From: Cyclobacterium sp.
GTDB taxonomy: Bacteria; Bacteroidota; Bacteroidia; Cytophagales; Cyclobacteriaceae
Assembly (NCBI RefSeq): GCF_014762705.1
Contig: NZ_JABURL010000023.1
Coordinates: 104,489-168,488 of the forward strand
Reading direction: 5' to 3'
Length of the DNA: 64,000 nucleotides
Both the position numbers and the translations under genes were made by a program. Shown here piece after piece: positions 45,689 to 54,251 of the stretch; position 1 is the first letter of the stretch, and every line of letters starts with the position of its first letter. The notes beneath the pieces are model-generated. The model made no database searches. It had not been told where the DNA came from and saw only the letters and a program-made list of their open reading frames with translations.

Positions 45689-47581
45689 CTAATACAGGAC
45701 CCTGAAACGTATGGTGCCATTTATGGCCTTCAGTTCATCGATTACTTTGCTGCTGTAGGCCTTGTCTATATCAGTGATCACGTAGCCTATTTTTTCGTTG
45801 GTCTTCAGGTATTGACCAACAATGTTGATTTCATAATCTGCCAACACTTTGTTGATCCTTGCCATGATCCCCGGCTCGTTGAGATGGATGTGGATCAGCC
45901 GATGTGCATCCTGGAGAAAAGGCAATTGGATGTTGGGAAAGTTGACACTGTTGTAGGTGTTACCGGTGTTGATATATTCAATGATTTTACCAGGTACAAA
46001 CCGGGCAATGTTTTGCTGGGCTTCCAGGGTGCTGCCACCGATATGGGGGGTAAGGATGGTATTGGGCATTCCTATCAGCTCGGAGACAAAAGGTTCTGAA
46101 TTGTTTTTGGGCTCACTTGGAAAAACATCTATACTGGCACCTGCCAGATGGCCGCTCTCCAAAGCGTCACGCAAGGCAGGTACATCCACCACGTGTCCCC
46201 TGCTCAGGTTGATCAGGTAGGACCCTTTTTTCATCAATGCCAGCTTTTCCTTGTCAATGAGCATTTCATTGCTCTTTCTTCCGTCTACATGTAAGGTGAT
46301 GACATCACAGGTACTGAGCAACTCATCCAGGGAATCGGCCTTGGTGGCGTTACCCAATGCCAACCTTTCTACCACATCATAATAATAGACATCCAGTCCC
46401 ATGTTTTCTGCCAAAACAGAAAGTTGAGAACCGATATTTCCATAGCCAATAATGCCCAGTTTTTTGCCCCTGATTTCAAAACTACCTGAGGCACTTTTGT
46501 CCCATATGCCCTGGTGCATGCTGCTGGTTTTGTCAACCAACCTGCGCATTAAAAAGATGATTTCTGCTATGGCCAGTTCCACCACTGAACGGGTGTTGCT
46601 AAAGGGTGCATTGAATACTGCAATGCCTTTTTCCTGACAGGTCTCCAGGTCAATCTGGTTGGTGCCAATACAAAAAGCACCGATGGCAATCAGGCGATTG
46701 GCATTTTCCAGCACTTTGGAAGTTACTTGTGTTTTTGACCGGATACCCAACACGGATACTTTCTTTATCTTTTCTGCCAGTTCTTCTTCGGAAAGGGCAG
46801 AGCTGATTACTTCCACATTGTAACCTTCTTCCTTCATCAGCTCAATGCCGATGGGATGAACATTTTCCAATAACAGGACATTGATCCGACTTTTGGGGTA
46901 GGAAAACTTTTTATTCATTTTATTTACATATAATATTTCATCCAGACTAGGTGCAATATGATCCGCTTTGGAAGAAACGGAAGGTCTGTGTACATTTTCG
47001 GTAAAAGCGTAGAATTTATTGGCCACTCCGGAGGCTTTTATTTCATAGTCAGTATAGCCATCTCCAATCACATAAATATCTCCCTCCAAATTCAACTTTC
47101 TGATTGTTTCAGGTTTCCCGTTATTTTTAGAAAGCGGATTTTCTTCGTTAAACCCAGCTATTTTGCCCGAGTCCGCATATACAAATTCATTGGCAAATAC
47201 ATTCTCAGGCCTGATACCATACTCGGTTACTATGGGCACCACGAAATCTTTGAATCCATTGGAGATGATAAAAATATCAGCAGCATTTTCCTTTAAAAAT
47301 TCTTTGTTTCTTTGGAATGAATCCGAAACTTTTCTCTTCAGGGAGGCAATCAATTCAGAAATCTGGTCTTTATTGGCATCCAATATGTTCAGCCGCTGTA
47401 CCAGACTTTCCCTGAATGTTAGTTTTCCCTCCATACCCTGGTCGGTTATGTCCTTGATTGCCTGAAGTTTTTTGGCTTTTTCAGGATCATCCTTAAGGCT
47501 TATTTCACCTAAAATATCCAGGGCTTCCACCTTCGTAAAAGTACTGTCAAAATCAATGATGAATTTTTTTGTGACGGTCAT
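45689..47581 (-). CDS. fusion: SerB-like HAD phosphatase + D-3-phosphoglycerate dehydrogenase with ACT domain
   Basis: I start at the ATG at 47581 (630 residues). Residues 1-215 are a HAD-IB phosphatase: Asp10 and Asp12 in IIDFDSTF, the IISNGF motif near 105, and GDGYTDYE at 173-180. Residues about 230-550 are a PGDH: NAD-binding GIIGYGNIGSQ at 386-396, catalytic Arg in FSNTRSVVE, and HIGGSTLEAQQ with the catalytic His. A C-terminal ACT domain (about 555-630) should bind serine or a related effector. PGDH is step 1 and phosphoserine phosphatase is step 3 of serine synthesis, so one chain may carry both; HAD substrate is inferred. Confidence 0.92.
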   Translation of the reverse strand: MTVTKKFIIDFDSTFTKVEALDILGEISLKDDPEKAKKLQAIKDITDQGMEGKLTFRESLVQRLNILDANKDQISELIASLKRKVSDSFQRNKEFLKENAADIFIISNGFKDFVVPIVTEYGIRPENVFANEFVYADSGKIAGFNEENPLSKNNGKPETIRKLNLEGDIYVIGDGYTDYEIKASGVANKFYAFTENVHRPSVSSKADHIAPSLDEILYVNKMNKKFSYPKSRINVLLLENVHPIGIELMKEEGYNVEVISSALSEEELAEKIKKVSVLGIRSKTQVTSKVLENANRLIAIGAFCIGTNQIDLETCQEKGIAVFNAPFSNTRSVVELAIAEIIFLMRRLVDKTSSMHQGIWDKSASGSFEIRGKKLGIIGYGNIGSQLSVLAENMGLDVYYYDVVERLALGNATKADSLDELLSTCDVITLHVDGRKSNEMLIDKEKLALMKKGSYLINLSRGHVVDVPALRDALESGHLAGASIDVFPSEPKNNSEPFVSELIGMPNTILTPHIGGSTLEAQQNIARFVPGKIIEYINTGNTYNSVNFPNIQLPFLQDAHRLIHIHLNEPGIMARINKVLADYEINIVGQYLKTNEKIGYVITDIDKAYSSKVIDELKAINGTIRFRVLY

Positions 47582-48005
47582 TTTCAGCATTTTTTTAAAT
47601 GAGTTGCAAAATTAACAGATTCTGGGCGAAATTGAAGTTATTGCCGCAAAATAACTTTTAGGATTAGGAGGTAGCATTAAATAAGAAATGATGATAACTT
47701 TGTCATCTCAGGACCAGGATTAAAATTCCCCGGAACATTTTAGCTTGTGGAGGAATCTGACTTTCCTGTTTTCATCCCTTACAGGCATAAGGCGGAATAC
47801 CCGGATGAGGTCCTTGAAACCAATAGGTCTCCTCTGAAATTATAAACCTGTTTTGTCAACCTAAACATGCATTGTAAACACCAGGGCGGTTTGTTAGAAA
47901 ATTTAAAAAAGGAAGGAACAATTTTTCTTTTTTGCTGTTGGCCAGTTAATATCAAAGGATTTTATTCCCGGGCTTTTACAGTGATAATCATTTAATTTAA
48001 AGCAA
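47582..48005. other. divergent intergenic region, 424 bases
   Basis: No gene is seen. It should hold promoters for the HAD-PGDH gene (minus) and the small gene at 48006 (plus). GATGA (47690-47694) and TCATC (47703-47707) make a short inverted repeat that may be a protein-binding site; I cannot assign a regulator. Confidence 0.4.
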
Positions 48006-48209
48006 ATGCCATTAGCCATAGACAATATCAGGGTGGGCCGGGTATACCGGCTGGTCAATTATGGAGAAATCCGGATGCTGGAGATTATGGAGCGAACCGG
48101 GAGGGAGAATTTCAGGGTTAAAGACCTGGACACCCTGGAATACTATGAATTAGAAGAACTGTTGCGCTGGGGTAAAGGCAAAGATTATGACCTGGATGAA
48201 ATCCGCTAA
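48006..48209 (+). CDS. small conserved-looking protein, function unknown
   Basis: The 67-residue product is soluble and charged, with the pattern IRVGRVYRLVNYGEIRMLEI and DLDTLEYYELEELLRWGKGKDY. The composition looks like a real protein: alternating strands then an acidic helix. I do not recognise the family. It lies 12 bases upstream of the DUF983 gene on the same strand and is probably co-transcribed with it. Confidence 0.6.
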   Translation: MPLAIDNIRVGRVYRLVNYGEIRMLEIMERTGRENFRVKDLDTLEYYELEELLRWGKGKDYDLDEIR

Positions 48210-48221
48210 TTGAATAGATGA

Positions 48222-48605
48222 ATGAAAAAAGAAGCAAGTCTGACAACAGCCATACTTAAAGGTAAATGTCCCAGGTGCAGAAAGGGGAATGTTTTTCCTG
48301 TGCCCCTGATGAGTTTTAAAAAACTAACAGCGGTAAATCAAACCTGTCCCAACTGTGGGGTAGAACTGGTCCCTGAACCTGATTTTTATTATGGGGCAAT
48401 GTACATCAGTTATGCACTATCGGTAGCCCTTTTTATCACCGTGATGGTTGTCCTTAATTTTTTGTTTAACGATCCTGAATTGATGGTCTACATTGTATCG
48501 GTACTTTTTTTCAACCTGATACTACTCCCCTTGATGTTGCGAATTTCCAAGGTATTATACCTTTATGGTTTGGGTAAAATTAGTTACGAACCGGATAAGG
48601 GTTGA
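48222..48605 (+). CDS. DUF983 membrane protein with zinc-ribbon-like N-terminus
   Basis: The 127-residue protein has two Cys pairs (CPRCRKG near 16 and CPNCG near 43) that form a zinc-ribbon-like unit, then two transmembrane helices (YISYALSVALFITVMVVLNF and VLFFNLILLPLMLRI). This arrangement is that of DUF983 proteins, a family without assigned function. It is 12 bases downstream of the small gene at 48006. It is followed by the TetR/exporter locus but after a regulatory gap. Confidence 0.88.
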   Translation: MKKEASLTTAILKGKCPRCRKGNVFPVPLMSFKKLTAVNQTCPNCGVELVPEPDFYYGAMYISYALSVALFITVMVVLNFLFNDPELMVYIVSVLFFNLILLPLMLRISKVLYLYGLGKISYEPDKG

Positions 48606-48641
48606 TTCGATTTTGGTCTCAATTGAATTTTCTTTGAAAAA

Positions 48642-48675
48642 AAGTAAAACTTTTTATTAGTAAGTAAAACTTACT
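48642..48675. promoter_or_regulatory. paired operator-like repeats before the TetR gene
   Basis: AAGTAAAACTT occurs at 48642-48652 and again at 48662-48672, exactly 20 bases apart (two helical turns). The second copy is the centre of a larger perfect inverted repeat, AGTAAG-TAAAA-CTTACT (48659-48675); the first sits in AAAG-TAAAA-CTTT. Both lie 54-84 bases before the TetR start, as expected of an autoregulated TetR operator. Confidence 0.65.
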
Positions 48676-48725
48676 TTTAGTCTGTTCGTATATTGCTCCA
48701 TAAAGTTTTACTATTAATCATTCTA

Positions 48726-49403
48726 ATGGAACAGATATTAACCGGTTTTGTTGTTCCGGTAAACAGCGAGATTTTTCTGAAGGATCCGCTTAGTTCAGAC
48801 CTGGGAAAAAAGATTATTCGAGAAAGCCCCCACCTTATTGTTACTTTGGGCATGGAAAGTTTTAATTTTAAGAGGTTATCAGAAAGTGTAGGCAGTACTG
48901 AAGCAGCGATTTACCGGTATTTCGAAAACAAGCATAAACTATTGGTTTATCTCACCAATTGGTATTGGGGATGGTTGGAGCATAACCTGGTATTTGCTAC
49001 CTCAAATTTGCATGATCCGCTGGACAGGATGAAGGTAGCTATTCGATTACTTGTAGAAGGACCGGTGTATGAAAAAAACAAATACATGGATATACAGAAA
49101 TTACGGTTGTTGGTCACGCAGGAATCCTACAAGGCTTTTTTGACCAAGGAGGTAGATGAGGAAAATAATAGTGGGTTTTTTAAACAGTTTTACCGGTTTA
49201 CAGACCGGATAGCTGCCATTGTCAGTGAAATTAATCCCAAATACAATTACCCGAAAACCCTGGTATCCACTTTAGTGGAGTCTACTTTACTCCATGCCTT
49301 TTTCTTAAAGCATATGCCAAAAATGACCGAATCCGGCCTTGTCGGAGAGCAAAAACTTGGTTTCTATTTCGATTGGGTGTTTAAAACTTTAAAAGATGAG
49401 TGA
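48726..49403 (+). CDS. TetR/AcrR family transcriptional regulator
   Basis: I start at the ATG at 48726 (225 residues); an upstream TTG would put the start inside the promoter region. The N-terminal part carries a TetR-type helix-turn-helix (FNFKRLSESVGSTEAAIYRYF at about 45-65); the rest is the helical ligand domain. It overlaps the ABC gene start by 8 bases, so regulator and exporter are one transcript. It probably represses the locus through the paired repeats upstream and responds to an exported molecule. Confidence 0.9.
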   Translation: MEQILTGFVVPVNSEIFLKDPLSSDLGKKIIRESPHLIVTLGMESFNFKRLSESVGSTEAAIYRYFENKHKLLVYLTNWYWGWLEHNLVFATSNLHDPLDRMKVAIRLLVEGPVYEKNKYMDIQKLRLLVTQESYKAFLTKEVDEENNSGFFKQFYRFTDRIAAIVSEINPKYNYPKTLVSTLVESTLLHAFFLKHMPKMTESGLVGEQKLGFYFDWVFKTLKDE

Positions 49404-51108
49404 AAATCTAATAAATACGCCATTAAAAAGATTTTTCAGCCTGCTCAAAGATGAGAAGAAAGAAATCTATGCGATCTATTTTTATGCGGTACTCAATGGT
49501 TTGGTTTCTTTGTCCCTGCCTCTGGGTATTCAGGCCATCCTGAATTTTATTCTTGGGGGAAGGATGACATCTTCCTGGGTATTGCTGGTAGTCATTGTAG
49601 CCTTAGGGGTTATCTTTGGAGGCTATCTTCAAATCAGCCAGCTGTATCTGACGGAAAAATTGCAGCAGCGGGTGTTTGGAAAATCGGCCATGGAGTTTGC
49701 TTATAGAATCCCCAGGATCAAAACAGAAGCCTTCAGGGGAAAATTTCCTCCGGAGCTTGTCAACAGGTTTTTTGATACCATTGTTTTGCAAAAGGGACTG
49801 TCAAAACTATTGATTGATTTTAGTACCGCCTCTCTTCAGGTATTCTTTGGCCTGATTTTACTATCGATATACCATCCATTTTTCATTATTTTCTCTTTCG
49901 CATTGGTGTTTATCCTTTACTTGATTTTTAAATTGACCAGTCCGAAGGGCATGAAAGAAAGTTTAAAAGAATCTACGGCAAAATACGAGGTAGCTTACTG
50001 GCTGGAAGAGATAGCCAGAACTTTGGGTACCTTCAAATTATCCGGTTTCTCACCCCTTCCCTTTAAAAAGGTAGATCAATTGGTTGGCAAGTACGTAGGG
50101 TTCAGAAACTCTCATTTTGCAGTACTGATTTTACAATACAAAGTGATGATCGGCTTTAAAGCTGCCATTATAGTCACCTTATTGGTAGCAGGAAGTATTT
50201 TATTGATGAATAACGAGATCAGTATTGGTCAGTTTGTGGCCGCAGAAATCATTATTGTATTGATCATTAATTCGGTAGAGAAACTTATTCTAAGTTTGGA
50301 AACCGTTTATGATACCCTTACCGCTACAGAAAAATTGGGTTTGATCATGGATTTGGATCTGGAAAGGTCTGAGGGGATAGATAAGGCATTCGGTCAATCC
50401 GAGTCGGGTTTGTCCTATATATTTAGGGATATTACTTACCATCCCAAAGACAAGAAAACGCCCAATCTAATGGACATCAATTTGGAAATAGGTTCCGGAG
50501 AAAAAGTGGTCATTACGGGTAAAAGTGGTTCTGGTAAAAGTACGTTTATGCAGTTGATGGCTGGATTGATAGAAGATTACCAGGGCAATATCATTGTCAA
50601 TAAATTACCCATGGATACCCTTTCTTTAGAAAAATTGAGATCCATGATCGGGGACAGTCTTTCCAGGCAATCCATTTTTCATGGTACTATAAGGGAAAAT
50701 ATCACGGTCGGGAATGAAGACATCCCCGAGCAAAAAATTCGTGAAATTTTAGAAGTGGTAGGATTAAAGGATTATATCTACGAGTTAAAGGACGATTTGG
50801 AAACCCAATTACTGCCTGAAGGCAAGCATTTAAGCAATGCCAATATCAGTAAAATCATTTTGGCCAGAAGCCTGTGTTTTGGCCCCAAACTCCTGCTTTT
50901 GGAGGAGGAACTCAGCTACCTAAGCGATGAGGAAGCCCAAACGCTTCTGGATTATATGTTTGCAGGCCCCTGGACCATGGTGGTAGTGTCTACGGATAAA
51001 AACTTAATGCGCAGGGCGGACAAAATTGTGGAACTAGAATCCGGTAAATTGGCCTTTCAAGGGAAAGTAGATGATTATGAGCAGTTTAAAGAGAATAACA
51101 AAAGTTAA
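49396..51108 (+). CDS. ABC exporter half-transporter with degenerate ATPase motifs
   Basis: The 570-residue protein has an N-terminal six-helix exporter domain (about 25-310) and a nucleotide-binding domain (about 335-560). It has no N-terminal peptidase domain. Walker A is intact (GKSGSGKS, 375-382), but Walker B reads LLLLEE (Asp to Glu503, catalytic Glu504 kept), the LSGGQ signature is LSNAN (479-483), the Q-loop position is Ser423, the D-loop is YLS and the H-loop His is Thr533. The usual homodimer would have two weakened sites. It lies between the TetR gene (8-base overlap) and the HlyD gene (5 bases). Confidence 0.9.
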   Translation: MSENLINTPLKRFFSLLKDEKKEIYAIYFYAVLNGLVSLSLPLGIQAILNFILGGRMTSSWVLLVVIVALGVIFGGYLQISQLYLTEKLQQRVFGKSAMEFAYRIPRIKTEAFRGKFPPELVNRFFDTIVLQKGLSKLLIDFSTASLQVFFGLILLSIYHPFFIIFSFALVFILYLIFKLTSPKGMKESLKESTAKYEVAYWLEEIARTLGTFKLSGFSPLPFKKVDQLVGKYVGFRNSHFAVLILQYKVMIGFKAAIIVTLLVAGSILLMNNEISIGQFVAAEIIIVLIINSVEKLILSLETVYDTLTATEKLGLIMDLDLERSEGIDKAFGQSESGLSYIFRDITYHPKDKKTPNLMDINLEIGSGEKVVITGKSGSGKSTFMQLMAGLIEDYQGNIIVNKLPMDTLSLEKLRSMIGDSLSRQSIFHGTIRENITVGNEDIPEQKIREILEVVGLKDYIYELKDDLETQLLPEGKHLSNANISKIILARSLCFGPKLLLLEEELSYLSDEEAQTLLDYMFAGPWTMVVVSTDKNLMRRADKIVELESGKLAFQGKVDDYEQFKENNKS

Positions 51109-51113
51109 TAGCC

Positions 51114-52469
51114 ATGCTTAATATTTCCAAAAACTCCATAAAAGGGAATATCAATCCCTTTTTGTTTGATAGTTACCGCATGACCATTCCCAGCGATCAG
51201 AGCAGAAAGCGGGTCAGGGTGCTTTTGTATATATTGTTGGCAGGATTTGTCTTTTTGTTTTTACCCTGGACGCAGAATTTTCGATCTCAGGGAATGGTAA
51301 CGGCTTTAAAGCCAGAACACCGGCCCCAGACGATTCATTCCGTGATACCCGGAAGGATTGAATCGTGGTATGTGCAGGAAGGGGATTTTGTTCAAAAGGG
51401 GGATACGATTCTATTCATCTCGGAGGTGAAGGAACAGTACATGGATCCCCAATTACTGGACAGGACGAGACTTCAGGTAAATGCCAAAGAACTTTCCGTG
51501 AAGTCGTATGAAGAAAAGATCAAAGCCCAGGATCGGCAATTGCAGGCACTAAGCCAAAACAACAAGCTAAGAAAAGAACAAGCCCAGAACAAGTTGCAGC
51601 AAGCCAATTTAAGCGTGGAGTCTGACAGTATCATGCTGGAGGCGGAAAAAGTAAACCTAATCGTGGCAGAAAGGCAATATGAAAGGATGGAAAAGCTTTA
51701 TGATGAAGGCTTGAAATCATTGACCGATCTGGAAACAAGAAGGATAAAGCTGCAGGAATCACAGGCCAAGAAAATCAGTGCCGAAAACAAGCTGCTGAGC
51801 AGCAGAAATGATGTCATCACAGCCACTTTGGAACTCAATGCCATAGACAATGATTTTCAGGATAAACTGGCTAAGGTCAACTCTGAGAAATTTTCTGCCT
51901 TATCCAACCAGTATGATGCCGAAGCCACGGTAACCAAATTGCGCAATGAGCTATCCAATTATACCGTGAGGTCAGGCATGTATTACGTATTGGCGCCCCA
52001 ATCAGGTTATGTGACAAAGGCCATACAGGTGGGGCTGGGAGAGACGATCAAGGAAGGGGCAGAGATAGTAAGTATCATGCCGCAAAATTATTCACTGGCA
52101 GTAGAAATGTACATTGATCCCATAGACTTGCCCCTGGTGGATGTGGGCAATAAGATCCGGTTTATTTTTGACGGATGGCCAGCCATTGTTTTTTCAGGTT
52201 GGCCACAGCTCTCTAATGGCACCTTTGGTGGGAGGGTGTATGCCATTGATAATTTCACCAGTACCAATAACCAATACCGCTTATTGGTAGTACCAGACCC
52301 GGATGAGGAGCCATGGCCAGAGGCCTTACGTATCGGTTCCGGAGCGGATGGTATAGCCTTGTTGAATGATGTGCCGGTTTGGTATGAGATATGGAGACAA
52401 ATGAATGGTTTCCCACCTGACTATTATACCCTAAAAGAGGTCAGGGAAATGAAAAATCAAACAAAATGA
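51114..52469 (+). CDS. HlyD-type membrane-fusion protein
   Basis: The 451-residue protein has an N-terminal membrane anchor (LLYILLAGFVFLFLPW), a split lipoyl-like unit (IPGRIESWYVQEGDFVQKGD and later APQSGYVTKAIQVGLGETI), long coiled-coil helices (about 110-270, rich in Gln, Lys, Glu) and a beta-barrel region. It should bridge the inner-membrane ABC protein to TolC. Its stop codon TGA (52467-52469) overlaps the start of intergenic repeat copy B (ATGAAATCGAGC). Confidence 0.93.
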   Translation: MLNISKNSIKGNINPFLFDSYRMTIPSDQSRKRVRVLLYILLAGFVFLFLPWTQNFRSQGMVTALKPEHRPQTIHSVIPGRIESWYVQEGDFVQKGDTILFISEVKEQYMDPQLLDRTRLQVNAKELSVKSYEEKIKAQDRQLQALSQNNKLRKEQAQNKLQQANLSVESDSIMLEAEKVNLIVAERQYERMEKLYDEGLKSLTDLETRRIKLQESQAKKISAENKLLSSRNDVITATLELNAIDNDFQDKLAKVNSEKFSALSNQYDAEATVTKLRNELSNYTVRSGMYYVLAPQSGYVTKAIQVGLGETIKEGAEIVSIMPQNYSLAVEMYIDPIDLPLVDVGNKIRFIFDGWPAIVFSGWPQLSNGTFGGRVYAIDNFTSTNNQYRLLVVPDPDEEPWPEALRIGSGADGIALLNDVPVWYEIWRQMNGFPPDYYTLKEVREMKNQTK

Positions 52470-52598
52470 AATCGAGCTTAAAGGAGACGATACATGGATG
52501 GGTGCCCCGATAACCCCGATTACTATATGGAGGAAACATGCGAGATTCATGTCTGCCGATAGGCAGGCATGTGGCAAATAAAAAACAATTATGAGCAG
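52466..52598 (+). repeat. intergenic repeat, copy B (tandem with C)
   Basis: This 133-base unit begins ATGAAATCGAGC, overlapping the HlyD stop codon, and ends at the next ATGAAATCGAGC. Its left half is diverged and lacks a clear hairpin 1; the right half matches copy A, including CATGCGAGATT, a palindromic insert (52548-52571, CATG-CTGCC-GATA-GGCAG-CATG type) and AAACAATTAT. The frame from its ATG stops after 15 codons. Confidence 0.82.
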
Positions 52599-52689
52599 AT
52601 GAAATCGAGCATGACGAGAACGTCACACAGAGGGATGATTATTAAGCATGCGAGATTCCATGTGGCCTATAAAAACAAATTATAAACAC
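52599..52689 (+). repeat. intergenic repeat, copy C
   Basis: This 91-base unit directly follows copy B and ends at the TolC start codon (52690). Hairpin 1 is TGACG-AGAA-CGTCA (52612-52625). It lacks the palindromic insert found in A and B. A frame from its first ATG runs 28 codons (MKSSMTRTSHRGMIIKHARF and on), and a second in-frame ATG at 52648 reads MRDSMWPIKTNYKH straight into tolC. Confidence 0.88.
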
Positions 52690-54084
52690 ATGAAATATGG
52701 ATTAATTGTATTCAGTTTTCTTTGGATGGGCGCAGCCGTGCCCCTGCAGGCCCAGGAAACCTTGAACTATACTGATTTTCTGGTTTGGGTATTGGATTAC
52801 CATCCGGTGGCCAGACAGGCTGATCTTAACCTGGAATTGGGAAGGCAGGAAATACGGATGGCCAGGGGAGGGTTTGACCCCAAATTGTACGGGAATATAG
52901 ATGAAAAACAATATCAGGGTACAGCATATTACAACAAACAGGAGGCTGGCATTGTAGTACCCACATTCGGCGGAGTTGAGCTTCAGGGTATGGTAGAACG
53001 CAATACCGGAACTTATTTGAGTTCGGAAAATACCGTGCCTGAAAATGGACTGTTGGCCGTTGGGGCTGCAGTGAATGTTGGCAAAGGTCTATTTATTGAT
53101 GAACGGAGAGCTGCCTTACAACAGGCGAAAATTTATGCCCTGGCCAGAGAGGAAGAAAGAAAACAAACCTTAAACGATTTGTACCTGGATGCTACAGATG
53201 TCTATTGGAGCTGGGCGGGGGCCTATGCCAACTTAAAGGTCAGGGAGGAGGGTTTACGCCTGGCCTCTATCAGGTTTGAAGGTATCAAATCCAGTTTTGA
53301 ACAAGGAGATTTACCAGCTATTGATACGGTGGAGTCTTACACGCAAGTACTAAACCGATCCATACAGGTACAGGAAGCCGAAAATGTTTTCTTCGCCCGG
53401 ACCCAGGAGTTGAATGTATATCTTTGGGACAATAATCAGAATCCGCTGTATTTGGAACCTGGTATTTTTCCTCAGTTTTTGGGCGAATATGCCCCGGGCT
53501 TACCGGACATGGAAGATTTCAGAGAATTGATCCCCACTCATCCTGAGCTGAGACTGCTGGATTATGACCTCAATTACCTGGAGATTGACAGGAGGTATAA
53601 AGCGGAACAACTAAAGCCTGAGGTTTTACTCAAATACAACTTCCTTACCGAGTCCTTTGGTGGGCTCGAAGGCATGGGCTTTTTGGAAAACAACTATAAA
53701 TTCGGGGTTAAGATTTCCACACCATTGCTTTTAAGGAAAGAAAGAGGAGGACTGGGATTGGCCAAAGCCAAAATCAATATGGTCACTTACAAAAGGGATC
53801 TCAAATACCAACAGCTCAGGGCCAAACTGGAGCAGGAGTACAATGCCTATCTGGTTTTGAATAACCAACTTGCCACATTCCGGAATAATATAAATGGTTT
53901 GGAAAGGTTGGTGGAAGGGGAAAGAACCAAGTTTGAAATGGGCGAGAGTTCGTTGTTTTTAATCAATGCCAGGGAAACCAGCTTATTTGATGCACTATTG
54001 GTCAAAAACTCCCTGTTTGTAAAGAAATACATTGGCTTTTCTAAAGTCAGGAATGCAGCTGGCCTGGGTTTTGAGGTACCCTGA
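52690..54084 (+). CDS. TolC family outer-membrane efflux protein
   Basis: I start at the ATG at 52690, which gives a normal signal peptide (MKYGLIVFSFLWMGAAVPLQAQ) and 464 residues; an in-frame ATG at 52648 would add 14 residues encoded by repeat copy C in front of the signal. The rest has two helical-hairpin outer-membrane factor repeats typical of TolC (for example RLASIRFEGIKSSFEQGDLP and the later INARETSLFDALLVKNSLF). It should be the outer-membrane channel for the HlyD/ABC pair upstream. Confidence 0.88.
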   Translation: MKYGLIVFSFLWMGAAVPLQAQETLNYTDFLVWVLDYHPVARQADLNLELGRQEIRMARGGFDPKLYGNIDEKQYQGTAYYNKQEAGIVVPTFGGVELQGMVERNTGTYLSSENTVPENGLLAVGAAVNVGKGLFIDERRAALQQAKIYALAREEERKQTLNDLYLDATDVYWSWAGAYANLKVREEGLRLASIRFEGIKSSFEQGDLPAIDTVESYTQVLNRSIQVQEAENVFFARTQELNVYLWDNNQNPLYLEPGIFPQFLGEYAPGLPDMEDFRELIPTHPELRLLDYDLNYLEIDRRYKAEQLKPEVLLKYNFLTESFGGLEGMGFLENNYKFGVKISTPLLLRKERGGLGLAKAKINMVTYKRDLKYQQLRAKLEQEYNAYLVLNNQLATFRNNINGLERLVEGERTKFEMGESSLFLINARETSLFDALLVKNSLFVKKYIGFSKVRNAAGLGFEVP

Positions 54085-54086
54085 GT

Positions 54087-54251
54087 ATGAAGTCAAGACT
54101 GCCTCTGGAAGACAGGCTTGTCGAAAGGGATACACAGAGGGATAATTATCCTTGCTGGAATCCCCCGATCCCAGAAGTTACCGGGAAGGGTAAGGCTATC
54201 CCGACCTTAGGTACGGGAAAAGTTATGCCCCTAAAAAAACGATTGTAACAC
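54087..54251 (+). repeat. intergenic repeat, copy E (degenerate)
   Basis: This 165-base spacer between tolC and the App1-like gene is a diverged copy. It starts ATGAAGTCAAG, keeps ACACAGAGGGATAATTAT and ends AAAACGATTGTAACAC before the next start codon ATG at 54252. The middle carries extra sequence and TGTCG without its partner arm. It starts 2 bases after the TolC stop. Confidence 0.6.

Noticed and set aside
49396..54084. Classical peptidase-containing bacteriocin or type I secretion system.
   Set aside because: The ABC protein lacks the N-terminal C39 peptidase, and no small leader-peptide substrate gene or RTX protein is visible nearby.
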